Assembly: GCA_016713645.1 (NCBI GenBank)
Contig: JADJOU010000001.1
Span: 62,001 to 126,000 of the forward strand
Direction: 5' to 3'
DNA length: 64,000 nucleotides
Origin: Bacteroidota bacterium
Lineage (GTDB): Bacteria; Bacteroidota; Bacteroidia; Chitinophagales; JADJOU01
Under the pieces are notes generated by a model. That model worked only from the letters and a program-made list of their open reading frames with translations. It was not told the origin of the DNA and did not search any database. Shown one piece after another: positions 50,796 to 61,600 of the stretch. The position numbers and the translations under genes were made by a program. How positions within the stretch are numbered: position 1 is the first letter of the stretch; every line of letters starts with the position of its first letter.

Positions 50796-51281
50796 TTTTT
50801 TTTAATAATATTTTTATGTTAGCTCGTTAAGAAAATATGCATTTATTAATTTAGACAATTCTGATTTCATGATAAACTTTTTGCCTTCGGCGACTCACTT
50901 TTTGCCTTGACGCAAAAAGTAAGCAAGAGTGGGATGCGCTAGCATAAGCATAGCAGAGGTCAAGGGCCGTTATAAAAATGATCCCTACACTGTGTAGGGA
51001 CCCGCGCGATTAAAGGTATTTGCTGCTATCGATAGTTTTTATATTCTTTGGTCTGTCATTGCAAATACTAAATCGCTAAATGCCTCCTTACGCACAAATC
51101 CTCCCTTTGATCTTTAGTCATTTTTCTAAAATGGCCCGCTTCGCGCACATCGGGCATTTATTAAAGTAATTTACTTAACTATGAATATCGGACCTTTTTT
51201 TGAAGATTAGTCTAAACAGTAGAATAAAATTCTTTATTTAAAATATTAATCAGTGCGAACTAAAGGACATTAAATAAATTC
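50796..51281. repeat. Spacer between duplicated segments with two palindromes
   Basis: No gene in these 486 bp. ACTTTTTGC-CTTGAC-GCAAAAAGT (50897-50920) is a stem of a type common between Bacteroidota genes. TCCCTACAC-T-GTGTAGGGA (50982-51000) belongs to the same family as 23459-23477. The spacer lies exactly between the two copies of the yceI-nitroreductase duplication. Confidence 0.65.
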
Positions 51282-51285
51282 CAAC

Positions 51286-51469
51286 TTATACTTTAAACAC
51301 AAAAGTATCTAAAGCATTTCGAGTGCGGGCGGTCAATTCGCGGGTTTTATAGGGCTCTTCCAAGGTATCTGCTTCGGTCAAATAGCCAATCGCAATGATG
51401 CAAATCGGATCTTGATTGCCTGATCTCTAAAACGGGATATTGCGTCTGCGGAATTTTAATTGAATTCAT
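51286..51469 (-). pseudogene. Nitroreductase remnant (internal deletion)
   Basis: The 5' end (46 bp, from the ATG at 51469) and the 3' end (about 140 bp) of the nitroreductase are joined; the middle of about 390 bp, present in the copy at 49665-50240, is gone. The junction near 51425 lies in a shared TGAT, pointing to deletion by microhomology. The frame downstream of the junction is shifted, so the product would be a 40-residue peptide. Flanking bases match the intact copy closely, so this is a recent loss. Confidence 0.9.
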
Positions 51470-51476
51470 GTCTAAC

Positions 51477-52008
51477 CTATTTTTTGATCAATTGAATCTC
51501 ACTGATGATTTTCACTTCTTCACTGACCATAACACCACCTGTCTCCAATGCAGCATTCCAAGTCAAACCGAAATCAGATCGATTGATTTTCCCTGTCACA
51601 GTAAATCCAGCTTTGACATTTCCATATGGATCTTTGGTGATACCGCCAAACTCAACATTGACATGGATGTTTTTTGTGACTCCTTTGATAGTCAAATCTC
51701 CATGTAAATCAAAATGTCCATCGTGGTGTTTATTCTCCGTTCCAGTTCCTTTAAAAGTGATTTTCGGGAATTGCGCTACATCGAAAAGTCAGGGCTTTTC
51801 AAATGTCCGTCGCGCTGCTCACTATTTGTATCGATGCTATTCACATCAGCAGTAAAGTGAATTTCGCTGTTGAAAAATCATCACCCTGTGTCGTTACATT
51901 GATATCAAAAGAATTGATATTTCCTGTGACATTGGTGATCATCAAATGTTTGATTTTAAATTGCAATTCACTGTGTGAAGGGTCTAATACCCATTGAATT
52001 GTTTCCAT
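51477..52008 (-). CDS. YceI-family lipid-binding protein, copy 2 (two frameshifts)
   Basis: Same family and arrangement as 50248-50780. The C-terminal 72 residues differ from copy 1 at one position only (Ile for Met), while the DNA differs at many third positions, so both copies have been under protein-level selection since they split. The frame breaks at the same CTTTTCGATG site as copy 1 (near 51789) and again near 51865, where one C present in copy 1 is absent. About 177 residues when corrected. It follows pirin after 40 bp, the presumed original position in the operon. Confidence 0.85.
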
Positions 52009-52048
52009 GTTTTTTTGATTTAAATTTATGATTAATAATTGTTTTATA

Positions 52049-52938
52049 CTAAACCGTCATTGGCACTTCCATGAGTAAAAATTCTGCATCGCTCGATGCT
52101 TCAATACTCAGCAAATCTGTATCCCAGATGCCAAAGCCGTCTCTTGTTTCCATGATTTGATCACCCACTTTTAATGCTCCTTTGAGGTTGAAGATATAGA
52201 CGCCATTTCCCTTGCCTTTGATTTTATATTCTGCCTTATGTCCACGATCGAAATTGGCCAAATGAAACCAGGCATTTTGATGCACCCAAACGCCTTCATC
52301 ATCTTTACTCGGCGAGAGGATTTGCTGCAATTTATTCTTTCTATCCTCTGCGTTTAAAGTGATTTGATCATAGCGCGGTGTGACATTCTTTTGATTAGGA
52401 AACATCCATATCTGCAAAAACTTCACGGTTGCATCTTTATTCTTATTGTATTCGCTGTGCTGAATACCCGTGCCAGCGCTCATCACTTGAATATCTCCGT
52501 GTTTGATGACGGCTACATTGCCCATGCTGTCTTTGTGCTCCAAATCCCCTTCTAAAGGAATGGAGATGATTTCCATATTGTCGTGAGGATGGGTGCCGAA
52601 TCCCATGGCTGGGGCGACGGAATCATCGTTGAGTACCTCAATGCACCAAAATGCATGCGCTCGGGATTGTAATAATTGGCGAAACTAAAGGTATGCTTGC
52701 TGAGCAACCATCCATGATTTGCATCGCCGCGCGTGTCTGCTTTGCGTAATACTGTGTTTGCCATAATGTTTGATTTTGTATTTGGAATATGATTGAATCC
52801 CAAGATTTCGGGAATAGACATGGGTTGAAGTTCGGTGATTTCATCGATTTGATTTTTCCACGACGCCAGCGCAGGAATCGCAGCGGTAAATATCCCCGTT
52901 CCCAATAAACCCTTTTTAAGAAATTCTTTTCGTTCCAT
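52049..52938 (-). CDS. Pirin-family protein (one frameshift)
   Basis: About 296 residues from the ATG at 52938 when a G missing near 52634 is restored (GALRVLNDDSVAPAMGFGTHPHDN). The N-terminal cupin has the metal-binding HPHDNMEIISIPLEG and AGTGIQHSE motifs, the C-terminal cupin is degenerate as usual. Unusual is the N-terminus RKEFLKKGLLGTGIFTAAIPAL, which looks like a twin-arginine-type or membrane leader; pirins are normally cytoplasmic. Some pirins have quercetinase activity; the substrate here is unknown. First gene of the pirin-yceI-nitroreductase set. Confidence 0.88.
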
Positions 52939-53282
52939 GTTGATGTATTTATAATGCAAAGATGATATATCCAATAGGAAGATAGAATAATCTAGGTTAA
53001 GAAATGCAGATTGATTTGAAGGGGCCAAATTTGACCATGTACCGATTTTCTTGTTGTATTTAAAGGAAGTAATTACTTTGCGTGCAATGCGACTTCATGA
53101 GGTTTTACTTTGATTTATTGAAAATTACTTGAGTTAAATAATAATCCTATACGATTCATTTAATTATCATATTTTGAAAGAGGGCTTGTAAAGACGAAGT
53201 ATCAAACGCACATCGCAGATACTTACTTATAAGTCAGAATTGATTAAAAATCAAAGTGGAATTTGAAATATCCGCATTGCAT

Positions 53283-53750
53283 ATGCATTCTATGGAAAAT
53301 AATAAAAATAAATCATTTTTTTTTGGAAATACTAATCGTTTACAATATAAGTATTTGATTAGGGGACCTATATTGGCAGTTTTAATAATACTTGTTTATT
53401 TGTTTAAAGCGGGTAGTAATTTAATTGATAAAAAAAATATTCAAGCAGATAGAATTGTTTGGATTAAGTCTAATATAATTCAAATACTAGATTCAAATAA
53501 ATCGGATAAGTTCAACTATTATTTTGATAGTTATCATTTTGATAGTCTAAATGTAATTAATGCAGTTGCATTTATTCGCAATCATTTAACAGAAGATGGA
53601 CTTAAAGTAGAACAAATTGGAGTAATTGATAAAATTAATAACATATCAAAAAAGATGAGAGTTTCTATAAATTCAAGATTAAAAGCTCAAAGGATAGCAT
53701 TGTCATCGCAACAGATAACTGGAATTATAGACCATATAGATAATTTTTAA
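53283..53750 (+). CDS. Hypothetical membrane-anchored protein
   Basis: 155 residues, not recognised. A polar N-terminus, one membrane helix (GPILAVLIILVYLF), then a soluble part of mixed helix and strand (VWIKSNIIQILDSN; AVAFIRNHLTEDGLKV). Starts at 53283 and 53292 are both possible. GC is clearly below the neighbours, so it may be acquired. Isolated between repeat-rich gaps; no operon partners. Confidence 0.55.
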   Translation: MHSMENNKNKSFFFGNTNRLQYKYLIRGPILAVLIILVYLFKAGSNLIDKKNIQADRIVWIKSNIIQILDSNKSDKFNYYFDSYHFDSLNVINAVAFIRNHLTEDGLKVEQIGVIDKINNISKKMRVSINSRLKAQRIALSSQQITGIIDHIDNF

Positions 53751-54326
53751 AACCAGATAACTCCCCGCCCGTCTGCATTTGCAATTCGGATGCCTAAAAG
53801 TTTTGTAAAACAAAAATTAAAGCTGCAGTATATTTTCAATTGTAATTGATGTAGCATTTTTTATGCGGATACAAACAAATATTTGAATAGCAATTATAGT
53901 CGACTTTATGTTCGAAAAAAATATTTTATGCACGGGAATGACTACTTGTCAAAAGGTAACGGCAATAGAACTTTTGAATATATAGACAAAACACCTATTT
54001 TATTGCAAATCAAACTGTATTCATTGACCCAAATGTTCTTCATTTTGTCATTTCGACGGCAGGAGAAATCTCATGAACGTATAGGATGAAATTATTAGCA
54101 TTGAATGATAGAACCCTTCGAAATAGTAAACGCAATCCCATCTCATGCACGCACCATCTCCCTATATGCAGGGAGATTTCTCGCCGAGCTCGAAATGACA
54201 ATGCAGGGGAAGTGAGGTTTTATTCAACTTTTGCAGCAGAAACGCATTTCTTCGTTTCATAAAAGCGCAAATAAGCACTTACAAACACTTCCAAATGCTT
54301 CTAGTCGCATACAACTGCTTAGGCCC
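53751..54326. repeat. Gap with long imperfect inverted repeat
   Basis: No gene is credible in these 576 bp. At 54048-54199 lie outward arms GTCATTTCGACGGCAGGAGA and TCTCGCCGAGCTCGAAATGA(C), with an inner GAGATTTCTC/GAGAAATCTC complementarity, about 150 bp in all. It is a dispersed element of a kind found between genes in Bacteroidota. Confidence 0.65.
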
Positions 54327-54357
54327 TTGCTAATGGTTTCAAGACATCACATCTTTG
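54327..54357 (+). promoter_or_regulatory. Candidate ssb promoter
   Basis: TTG (54327-54329), a 20-bp spacer and CATCTTTG (54350-54357), one base off TAnnTTTG. The leader would be about 60 bases. Confidence 0.5.
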
Positions 54358-54421
54358 CATCGTTATTCGAATGACAAAAACATTTTTAAAAACCATTTAG
54401 AAAAATTTAAATTACAAAACC

Positions 54422-54787
54422 ATGAACAACATTAAAAACTCAGTTAGACTTATCGGTAATTTAGGCGCAACACCAGAAATTAAATCATTGGAATCAGGCG
54501 CAAAGATGGCGCGCGTTTCACTCGCCACATCGGAATTCCACTATGAACCAGATCCCACGGCCACACTCGGAAAGAAGAAGGTCACCGTCACCCAATGGCA
54601 TCCATTGATATTCTGGGGTAAACAGGCAGAATTAGCTGCCAAATTCCTCAGCAAAGGAAATGAAATCGCCATTCAAGGTAAACTCACCCATCGCTCCTAA
54701 GAGACCAAGGAGGGAGAAAAAAAGTATATCTCTGAAATTGTCGTACACGAATTGGTGATGATGAATCGCACGGCCCACCAAGCCTAA
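54422..54787 (+). CDS. ssb: Single-stranded DNA-binding protein (in-frame stop)
   Basis: 121 codons with an in-frame TAA at 54698-54700. Residues 1-92: MNNIKNSVRLIGNLGATPEIK, MARVSLATSEF, VTQWHPLIFWGKQAELAAKFLSKGNEIAIQGKL, an OB fold. After the stop the same frame runs ETKEGEKKYISEIVVHELVMM, the last OB strand. Relatives have Tyr at the stop position (THRSYETKEG), so a single base (TAC/TAT to TAA) explains it. The protein lacks the long acidic tail of the replicative SSB, so it may be a second, short SSB. Whether the stop is real cannot be told here. Confidence 0.85.
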
Positions 54788-54811
54788 ATAATAGCTAGAT
54801 AGCCAAAATGA

Positions 54812-54850
54812 GAAAGGGACTTATCAGTGATGCTGGTAAGTCCCTTTTCT
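54812..54850. terminator. Bidirectional terminator between ssb and tonB
   Basis: AAAGGGACTTA/TAAGTCCCTTT arms with TTTTCT beyond; lies between the converging ssb and TonB genes and can serve both. Confidence 0.8.
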
Positions 54851-54867
54851 ATTTTATATCTCTATGT

Positions 54868-55701
54868 TTACTTTATCGTAAACCTAAACACCAAGGTTCC
54901 ATAATCGACTTCCTTCTCAACCGCTGAAGAGAATATCGCCTTGCGCGCAGCTGCTTCGCATTTGTCCACCAAATCATTGTCCGAAATCGTCGATCCCTGC
55001 GCCGTGAATTCTGCAGATATCACTCGGCCACTCTTATCGACTTTTACTTTGATGATGATCTTGCCCGTCTTATTTGAATTGTCGGCGATATCAGGTATGC
55101 CATTCAATTTTCTTCCTGTCAAGCCCGTGCCAATCAACCCACTTCCATCTCCTGCATTGCCCAAGCCTGTGCTCTTTCCCTTATAAATATCCGATTCACC
55201 GCCGTCTAAGACACCCATATTGCCTGTCCCTTTTGTATTTCCCTCTGAACCCGAATTTGATTTCTTCGCGAAGCCAGTAAAGATAGCCCTTTGATTGGGT
55301 TTGCGCTCTTCTACTTTCGGCAATACCGGCTCTGTCACTGGATTTTGAACTATCTTCTCTTCATTCTCTGTCACCTTATTCTTGGTATCATCTGTCTTTG
55401 TCACCGAGACGGATTCTTCTACATCCGAAGTCACCATATTCTCTGTCGACTTCTCAGGCGTGCTCTCTGTAATGGGTTGTTGCTCGGGTGCAATGGGCGT
55501 CGCCTCAGGATTCACCTGTGGCTCTTCTTCACCATAACCTACATCGGTATATCCAAAGTCGACCAAGAGTCCGCCCTCTTCTTCTGGCGGCTCTGGCTTG
55601 CTGAATGAGACAAACCAAAAGAGCGCAATAATCACAGCGATATATATCCCCGTGACGATTGATGCGATTCCCTTGTCCTTATTTGATTCTCTTGTATTCA
55701 T
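54868..55701 (-). CDS. TonB-family energy transducer
   Basis: 277 residues. One N-terminal membrane helix (GIYIAVIIALFWFVSF), a Pro/Glu/Thr-rich periplasmic linker, a Gly-rich stretch (about 150-200), and a C-terminal TonB-like domain (GKIIIKVKVDKSGRVISAEF, then KCEAAARKAIFSSA, ending LVFRFTIK). It carries the proton-motive energy from ExbB-ExbD to an outer-membrane receptor. Last gene of the TPR/receptor/exbB/exbD/tonB unit, 61 bp after exbD. Confidence 0.9.
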   Translation of the reverse strand: MNTRESNKDKGIASIVTGIYIAVIIALFWFVSFSKPEPPEEEGGLLVDFGYTDVGYGEEEPQVNPEATPIAPEQQPITESTPEKSTENMVTSDVEESVSVTKTDDTKNKVTENEEKIVQNPVTEPVLPKVEERKPNQRAIFTGFAKKSNSGSEGNTKGTGNMGVLDGGESDIYKGKSTGLGNAGDGSGLIGTGLTGRKLNGIPDIADNSNKTGKIIIKVKVDKSGRVISAEFTAQGSTISDNDLVDKCEAAARKAIFSSAVEKEVDYGTLVFRFTIK

Positions 55702-55762
55702 ATGATATGCATAAAAAAGGAATTAACCACTTAAATGCTCATTTTTTTATCAATCTTATAAA

Positions 55763-56158
55763 TTACTTTTCACTCTTTGTCGCTAAGACCATCTTCACTT
55801 TCAATGCGTCGCCCACTTGCAGCACATTCACCAAATCTTGCACAGATAAATTTCCATCTGCACGCACTACCACGGTTGGATTTTCATTTCCTGCCACCAA
55901 TTGTTTTAAGGTCGATTCAAATAATTCCTCTGCGACCAATTGCTTATTGATATAGATCAATCTATCTGCTGTAATGCTCACGGTGATGGGTTGCTTCGCC
56001 AAAGATGCCGTCGTCTTTGAATTTGGCAAGAGCAATTTGATGACATTGGGATTTATAAGCGTCGAGACGATGAGGAAGAACAACATCAAGAAGAACATGA
56101 TATCGTTCAGCGACTCTGTGCTGACTTCTGCGGTTTCTCTATTTCTTCTGATTCTCAT
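55763..56158 (-). CDS. exbD: ExbD/TolR-family biopolymer transporter
   Basis: 131 residues. N-terminal membrane helix (LNDIMFFLMLFFLIVSTLI) with the conserved Asp that carries protons, then a periplasmic domain (VTISADRLIYINKQLV, VVVRADGNLSVQDLVNVL). Starts 5 bp after exbB. Confidence 0.93.
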   Translation of the reverse strand: MRIRRNRETAEVSTESLNDIMFFLMLFFLIVSTLINPNVIKLLLPNSKTTASLAKQPITVSITADRLIYINKQLVAEELFESTLKQLVAGNENPTVVVRADGNLSVQDLVNVLQVGDALKVKMVLATKSEK

Positions 56159-56163
56159 AATGA

Positions 56164-56847
56164 CTATTTAGTAGGCGAATTCAAAATATCTAAAAACTCC
56201 AAACTGCATTTTTCCATTTTATGGATGATTTGATCTACTTTATTATTGATGATAAAGTAAAAGCTGAATGCAATAATACCCAAGGTCAATCCCAAGGCAG
56301 AAGTGATCATTTTATTGTACAAACCACCAGAAATGACTTCGATATTATAATCACCCGTTGAAGAGATATCATAGAAAATTTTGATTACCCCTGCGATGGT
56401 TCCAATAAATCCAAACATCGGCGCCAATTTTGAAATCATGCTCAATACATTCAAGCGCTTTTCCAATTCGAATGCCTCGACATTGCCCGTGATTTCCATG
56501 GCCATTTGGACATCTTTAACAGGTTGACCGAGTCTAGAGAGTCCCTTTCCAACAACCTTTGCCATAGGCGTATGATTGCGCGCGCACAATTCCTTTGCTG
56601 CATCAATATTGCCATGCATCATGGATTCTTTGATTTGCGACATAAAATTGCTGGAGATTTTACCCGCTTTGCTCAATCCCACCATTCTCTCCACAAAGAC
56701 GAATAAGGCGATGATCGATAGGATAAAAATAATCACACAGACGAGCATACCAGCAAATCCCATTTTGAAAAATATATCCGTTAAGGAAGTGGTTTGCTGA
56801 ACTGCTTTGGTTGTCGCTTCTGTAGCTTGAAGAATAGTCAAAAACAT
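56164..56847 (-). CDS. exbB: MotA/TolQ/ExbB proton-channel protein
   Basis: 227 residues. Three membrane helices: IFFKMGFAGMLVCVIIFILS, then LGPMFGFIGTIAGVIKIF-type (APMFGFIGTIAGVIKIF) and ITSALGLTLGIIAFSFYFII. The large cytoplasmic loop has the helix typical of ExbB. Forms the motor with ExbD. Intact. Confidence 0.93.
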   Translation of the reverse strand: MFLTILQATEATTKAVQQTTSLTDIFFKMGFAGMLVCVIIFILSIIALFVFVERMVGLSKAGKISSNFMSQIKESMMHGNIDAAKELCARNHTPMAKVVGKGLSRLGQPVKDVQMAMEITGNVEAFELEKRLNVLSMISKLAPMFGFIGTIAGVIKIFYDISSTGDYNIEVISGGLYNKMITSALGLTLGIIAFSFYFIINNKVDQIIHKMEKCSLEFLDILNSPTK

Positions 56848-56938
56848 AATTAAAATTTTAGTGTAATGCTGAATGAATTATTTTGTTGTGTAAATATATT
56901 ATTAGAATAATTAAAATGAAATAAATTCTGTTAAAACA

Positions 56939-58613
56939 TCAATATACCCATCGAATCCCTCCGAATACTTGGATGCCATAGTTATTATATCCGTAATACT
57001 GTCTGTATTTTTGTGTCGCCACATTGTTTGCCTGCAAGAAAAAATGCAAGTGCTTGTTGAATTGATATTCGCCAGAGACATTTAAATCGATGATGGTCGG
57101 CAATTTCATTTCAACCAATTCCGTCGTTGCTGTATAGATGCCTGATTTTACAAAGAAATCAGCTCGGAGTGTCCACTTCTCAAAAGGCTTATAAATAAAG
57201 CCGATATTCAAATCAACGGTCGGTTTATTCCAAGCTCTTTTAAACGTATTCATATCGTAGAGATATACATCGAATTGATTGATCACTTTTACCTTTTTAG
57301 ACAATTCAAAATCAAATGCGACATGCAAATTATTGATGCCCATGCGCGGTTCAAATTGCAGTGTAAATAGACGCGTATTCAATGTATCTGCTAAATACAA
57401 TGGCATATTGTTCACTTGTCGATTGGAGAACATCAAATTATAATTCAATTTTCCCAAGAGCCCTTTAAATCCGCCATAGCGATTGTCCACTTTGGTGTTT
57501 TTAATATTATCGGTATAGAATAAATAGGGGTTCTCGATGATTAAATTATCGTAGTAATTCACTTGCAATTTTATATTCCATCCCGTATAGAAAATCAAGG
57601 CATCGCCGATGAGGTTTTTCTCTGTCTCCAAAACCGGGAGTATATGCATTTGGTTGATCTCCTTCGTGAAATTCAAACCAGCAAATAATTTAAATTTTTG
57701 TTTTTCTAAATTGATTGAATACTTCGGCAATATGCTAAAAATCGTACGATGATTTTTAGAGATCACATTTGCTTGAGACATATCGATATTGAATTCACCA
57801 CTCAATTTGTGTATTTTGGCAATGCCCTTCTCTACAAAAAAAGTCGTTCCATATCGGTATTCATTGTATTTAAAACTCTGCTCACCAGTTTGCTCTTGAT
57901 TGACATTGTCCTTGAGGTAAGAGAGATAGACAGTATTCGAGAATTTTATCTCTTGTTTCCCGATGAGATTTTCAATCTTATTAGTCAAACCAAATTTTTG
58001 ATTATTCCTTCCGATGTCTAATTTGTTGGAGCCTTTATCGTCGATAGAAAAGAGATGGTTGTTATTGTGCTTAAAATAAATTAAAGGTGCTACCATCCAT
58101 TTTTTTGAATGGTAATTCATTCCCACCAAACCATCATTACTCATAAATTTTTGGTAGCCGCTGAGGGCATCGCTTCTAAATGCAGAATTGTGTACGGCAT
58201 GTGCATTTATTAAAATTTTATCATTGATTTTTTGACTGTGAACCCATTCAGCCATCGGTGCAATTTGAGAGCCAAATCCCAATTTCAAATAGGAATTATC
58301 AGAAGGAATCAATTTAGGGGCAGTATAAGATAATGGTTTGAATTGGTTTGGCTTCAAATTCCAATTTCTTCAATTTACTGGGAATGGAATAAGTCAATTT
58401 ATCCGTTTTAAAATTCTCAGAAGGCGGCGTATTCGGCGCGAAACCAACTTTGACCGCATCCTCCAAATTTACTTTATAATCTTTGATGATGATGATTTCC
58501 TGAGATTCGATTTGTTCGCCTTGCGCATGCAATTCGACAGCGCAGAAAAGAAATCCAAGTATGGTAAAAATATGCACCATTTTGGACGCTATGTATATTA
58601 AGATGTTTGACAT
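56939..58613 (-). CDS. TonB-dependent-receptor-like outer-membrane barrel protein (one frameshift)
   Basis: About 557 residues from the ATG at 58613 after one break near 58345 is closed (LEFE, then KPNQFKPLSYTAP). Signal peptide FTILGFLFCAVELHAQ, a short plug-like N-terminal part (IIIIKDYKVNLEDAVKVGF), then many amphipathic strands and a C-terminal aromatic (FGGIRWVY), typical of barrels. It is shorter than classical TonB receptors and no full plug domain is seen, so it may be a receptor-like porin. It lies between the TPR gene (6-18 bp) and exbB, so it is probably the client of this Ton system. Confidence 0.75.
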
Positions 58614-58631
58614 TCTACTTTTCATAATCGT

Positions 58632-61600
58632 TTACTTAAAGTCCACTTTAGATTTACCCTTCCCTGCTAATTCAATTTCTGCCAATTTCGCTTTTGCTTC
58701 TTCAACCAATGCTTTATCCTCATCAAAATTACTCAATAGCGATTCGATGGTGGCTTTCGCTTGGAATATATCATCCAATTTTAGGTAATTATCACCGATC
58801 AAAATAAAGGCCTTTACTACCCATTTTTGATAAGAGGCAAAATCATCTTTGAGTTCAAAACAGATATCGAGTGATTTTTCATAATTCGCTTTTCCATTTT
58901 CATACACAGCCAATAGATACTTGCACTCAGCGCCGTTCTCCGAACTGGATTTTTTTGCGATAATCTCTAAATAAGGCTTAGCCAAATCTTTTTTATCTGT
59001 TGCGAAAAGCGACTTCGCTTTGTAATAGTTCGCTTCCAATTGAATATCCTCTGCAAACTCTTTATTGCCCAAAATCTCATCGCAGTAGAGAATATTCTCT
59101 TCAAATTTATTGGTATAAAAAGAAGCCCGCATAGAGCCTAGTGAGGCGATTTGTGCATTTTGCTTGGTGGAGGCAATGGCCTTTACTTTCTTATACAATT
59201 CCAATGATTTTTCGTAGTTCTTCTTTTGATTGTAGAGAATAAAAACAGACTTCAATAGCACCTTCTCGTAATAAGTAGAATTTTCATCTGCAAATAAGAA
59301 TTCATAATCCTTTACAGCCTCATCAAATTTCTTGGATTTATAATGACATTCTCCGCGATAGAAATGCGCTTTATTCGCAAAAAATCCAGCGGGGAATCGA
59401 TCGAGGTATGCATTCAACGCTAGGATGGTCTTGGCGCAATCACCATTGGCAAAAGCCTCTTCCCCTGCTTCAAACAAAATGGAATCAGCAGCAGATGCCG
59501 AAATTTTCTTTCCATTGGGCAAATTCTCCAAGTAGTTGATATATTTCTCCGCTTCGCCTTTTGACATATAAATCTCCTTAATCACTTTCAGGGCTTGTTC
59601 GCTCTCAGGTATTGAGAACTCCTCACCGACTGTTTTATAGTAAACCAGTGCATTGTCCATTTATTCTCATTATAACTGATTAAACCCAATTTCAACAAGG
59701 CTTTTGAAGTATAATTGCTGTTTTTATAATTGTCGAGCAATAGATTGAATTGCATTTTCGCTTTTTCATAATCATTGCGCTCTTCATAGACAGAGCCTAA
59801 TTGATAGATGGCATCATCTAAATAAAGTGATTTTTTGTAGGTTGCAATGAGTGTCTGCAATGAATTGATCCGGGCTTCATCGTCTTTCAACAAACCATCC
59901 AATGTCGCTTTCTGCAATAAGGCATAATCACCTCCTTGCAGATTTAATTGGTATACCTGATAATAATCATTTCTAGCTCCTTCGTAATTTTTCAAGATAA
60001 AAAATGCATCTCCTCTTCTCAATAAGGCATCTGGTAAGACCTTCGCCTTGCCAGCGGCATCTTTGGTCACATTGCATTCTTCAATCACCTTACCAAATGC
60101 TATTGCGGCATTGTTGTATTCCTTAAGCATATAGTGGCAATATGCCTTTCCATAGAGCGCTTTTAAATTGGAATAGTTAGCGGTATTCACCCCCGCTTTT
60201 TGCATCATCTGATAGGCAGATGCGTAATTCTCCATCGCAGTTTTATATTGCTTTTTTTCAAATAAAATCTCCGCTTTTAGAAAGGTCACTTGTCCGTCAA
60301 TATTGTTGTCAACTGCGTTATTCGTAGATTTATCCAAATGCACCAAAGCTTGATCTTGCTTATTGTCGTTATACAATTCTACTGCATAGAAATAATTGAT
60401 TTTTTGGAAGACGATTTGATTCTTATCGGTAAATTCATCAAAATCTTCCATCAATTCGATGGCTTCAGGATAATTCTTTGTACTAACCAATTGCTCTGCC
60501 AATAAATTCTTTGCTTCAGTTGTTTTAGCAGATTTTGGATACTTACTCATAAATGTTTTAAGCGATGTGATGGCTTCATTTTCATCGCCCAATTCAAAAC
60601 ACAATTTGCCATAATTGAATTCAGATTCTTCTTTGATTGATTTGTCAAAATCGTATTTAGCGACAGAGGCAAAAGATGCGCGCTTCTTTCTTTTTATTCA
60701 ATTTCAAATAACAATCGGCGAGCGCATACAAGGCATTTTGAGCCAATTCTCCATCTGCCAATTGCAATTCCCTTTAAATTGACAATAGCTTCTTTGTACT
60801 TCCCTGTTTTGTATTGAGCAAACGCCACTTGATACATTTCCTCTGGCGTGACGCGCTTGTTTTCTAAGAATGATTCAAGATAGCCAATTGCTTTTGCATA
60901 ATTCCCCAATTCAAAATAGGATTGACCGACGATATGACTCATTTGTTCAACATTCTGGTCAGAGAAAGCCAATTTTGGCTCAGCATAGCTGATGACTTTG
61001 TTGTATTGTTTTTGCTGATAGTAAACTTGGCTGAGCAAGAAAGGAATTTGATATCGGTATTTGTCGACATTTTCCACTTTTAAAAATCCCTTTTCGGCGT
61101 CCTCATACTCTTTATTTTTGAAATCGATGAGGGCGATATAGTAGACAGCGTCGTGATAATAATTCCCTTTTTGATTGGAGAGTAAAGGCTTTAGAAATTT
61201 TTGAGCCTCAGCATGATTATTGGTGACAAAGAGCGAATACTCATATTGAAATTGATAAGTCTCTCTATCTTTTCTGCTGAGCAGCGTGACATCTGCTTTT
61301 TTAAAATTCTCGACGACTTTGCTGTATTGTCCTTGTTTGAAATATATGCTTCCCAGAAAAAAATGAGCAGATTTGACGTGGTCTGCAGAAAGACCATTTT
61401 GAATATAATGGTTTAATTTTTCTTCTGCAATGGGATAATTCAATTTAGCGACGCAGACAGCAGTATAATAGTTCAGTTCAGACTCGATCAATTTTGAATT
61501 TCGTCCTGCTGGTTTGGGCAATAGGTCCAAAGCGCGATCGAAATGGACTTTTGCAGCAGGAAATTCATCTTTTTCAAAAAGCGCCAAGCCTTTTTTGTAA

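Noticed and set aside
51286..51469. Short nitroreductase as a functional small gene
   Set aside because: The frame after the deletion junction is shifted and ends after 40 residues without any of the FMN-binding core.
53883..54089. 68-codon plus-strand frame in the gap before ssb
   Set aside because: Ends inside the inverted-repeat element, has no ribosome site and no recognisable features.
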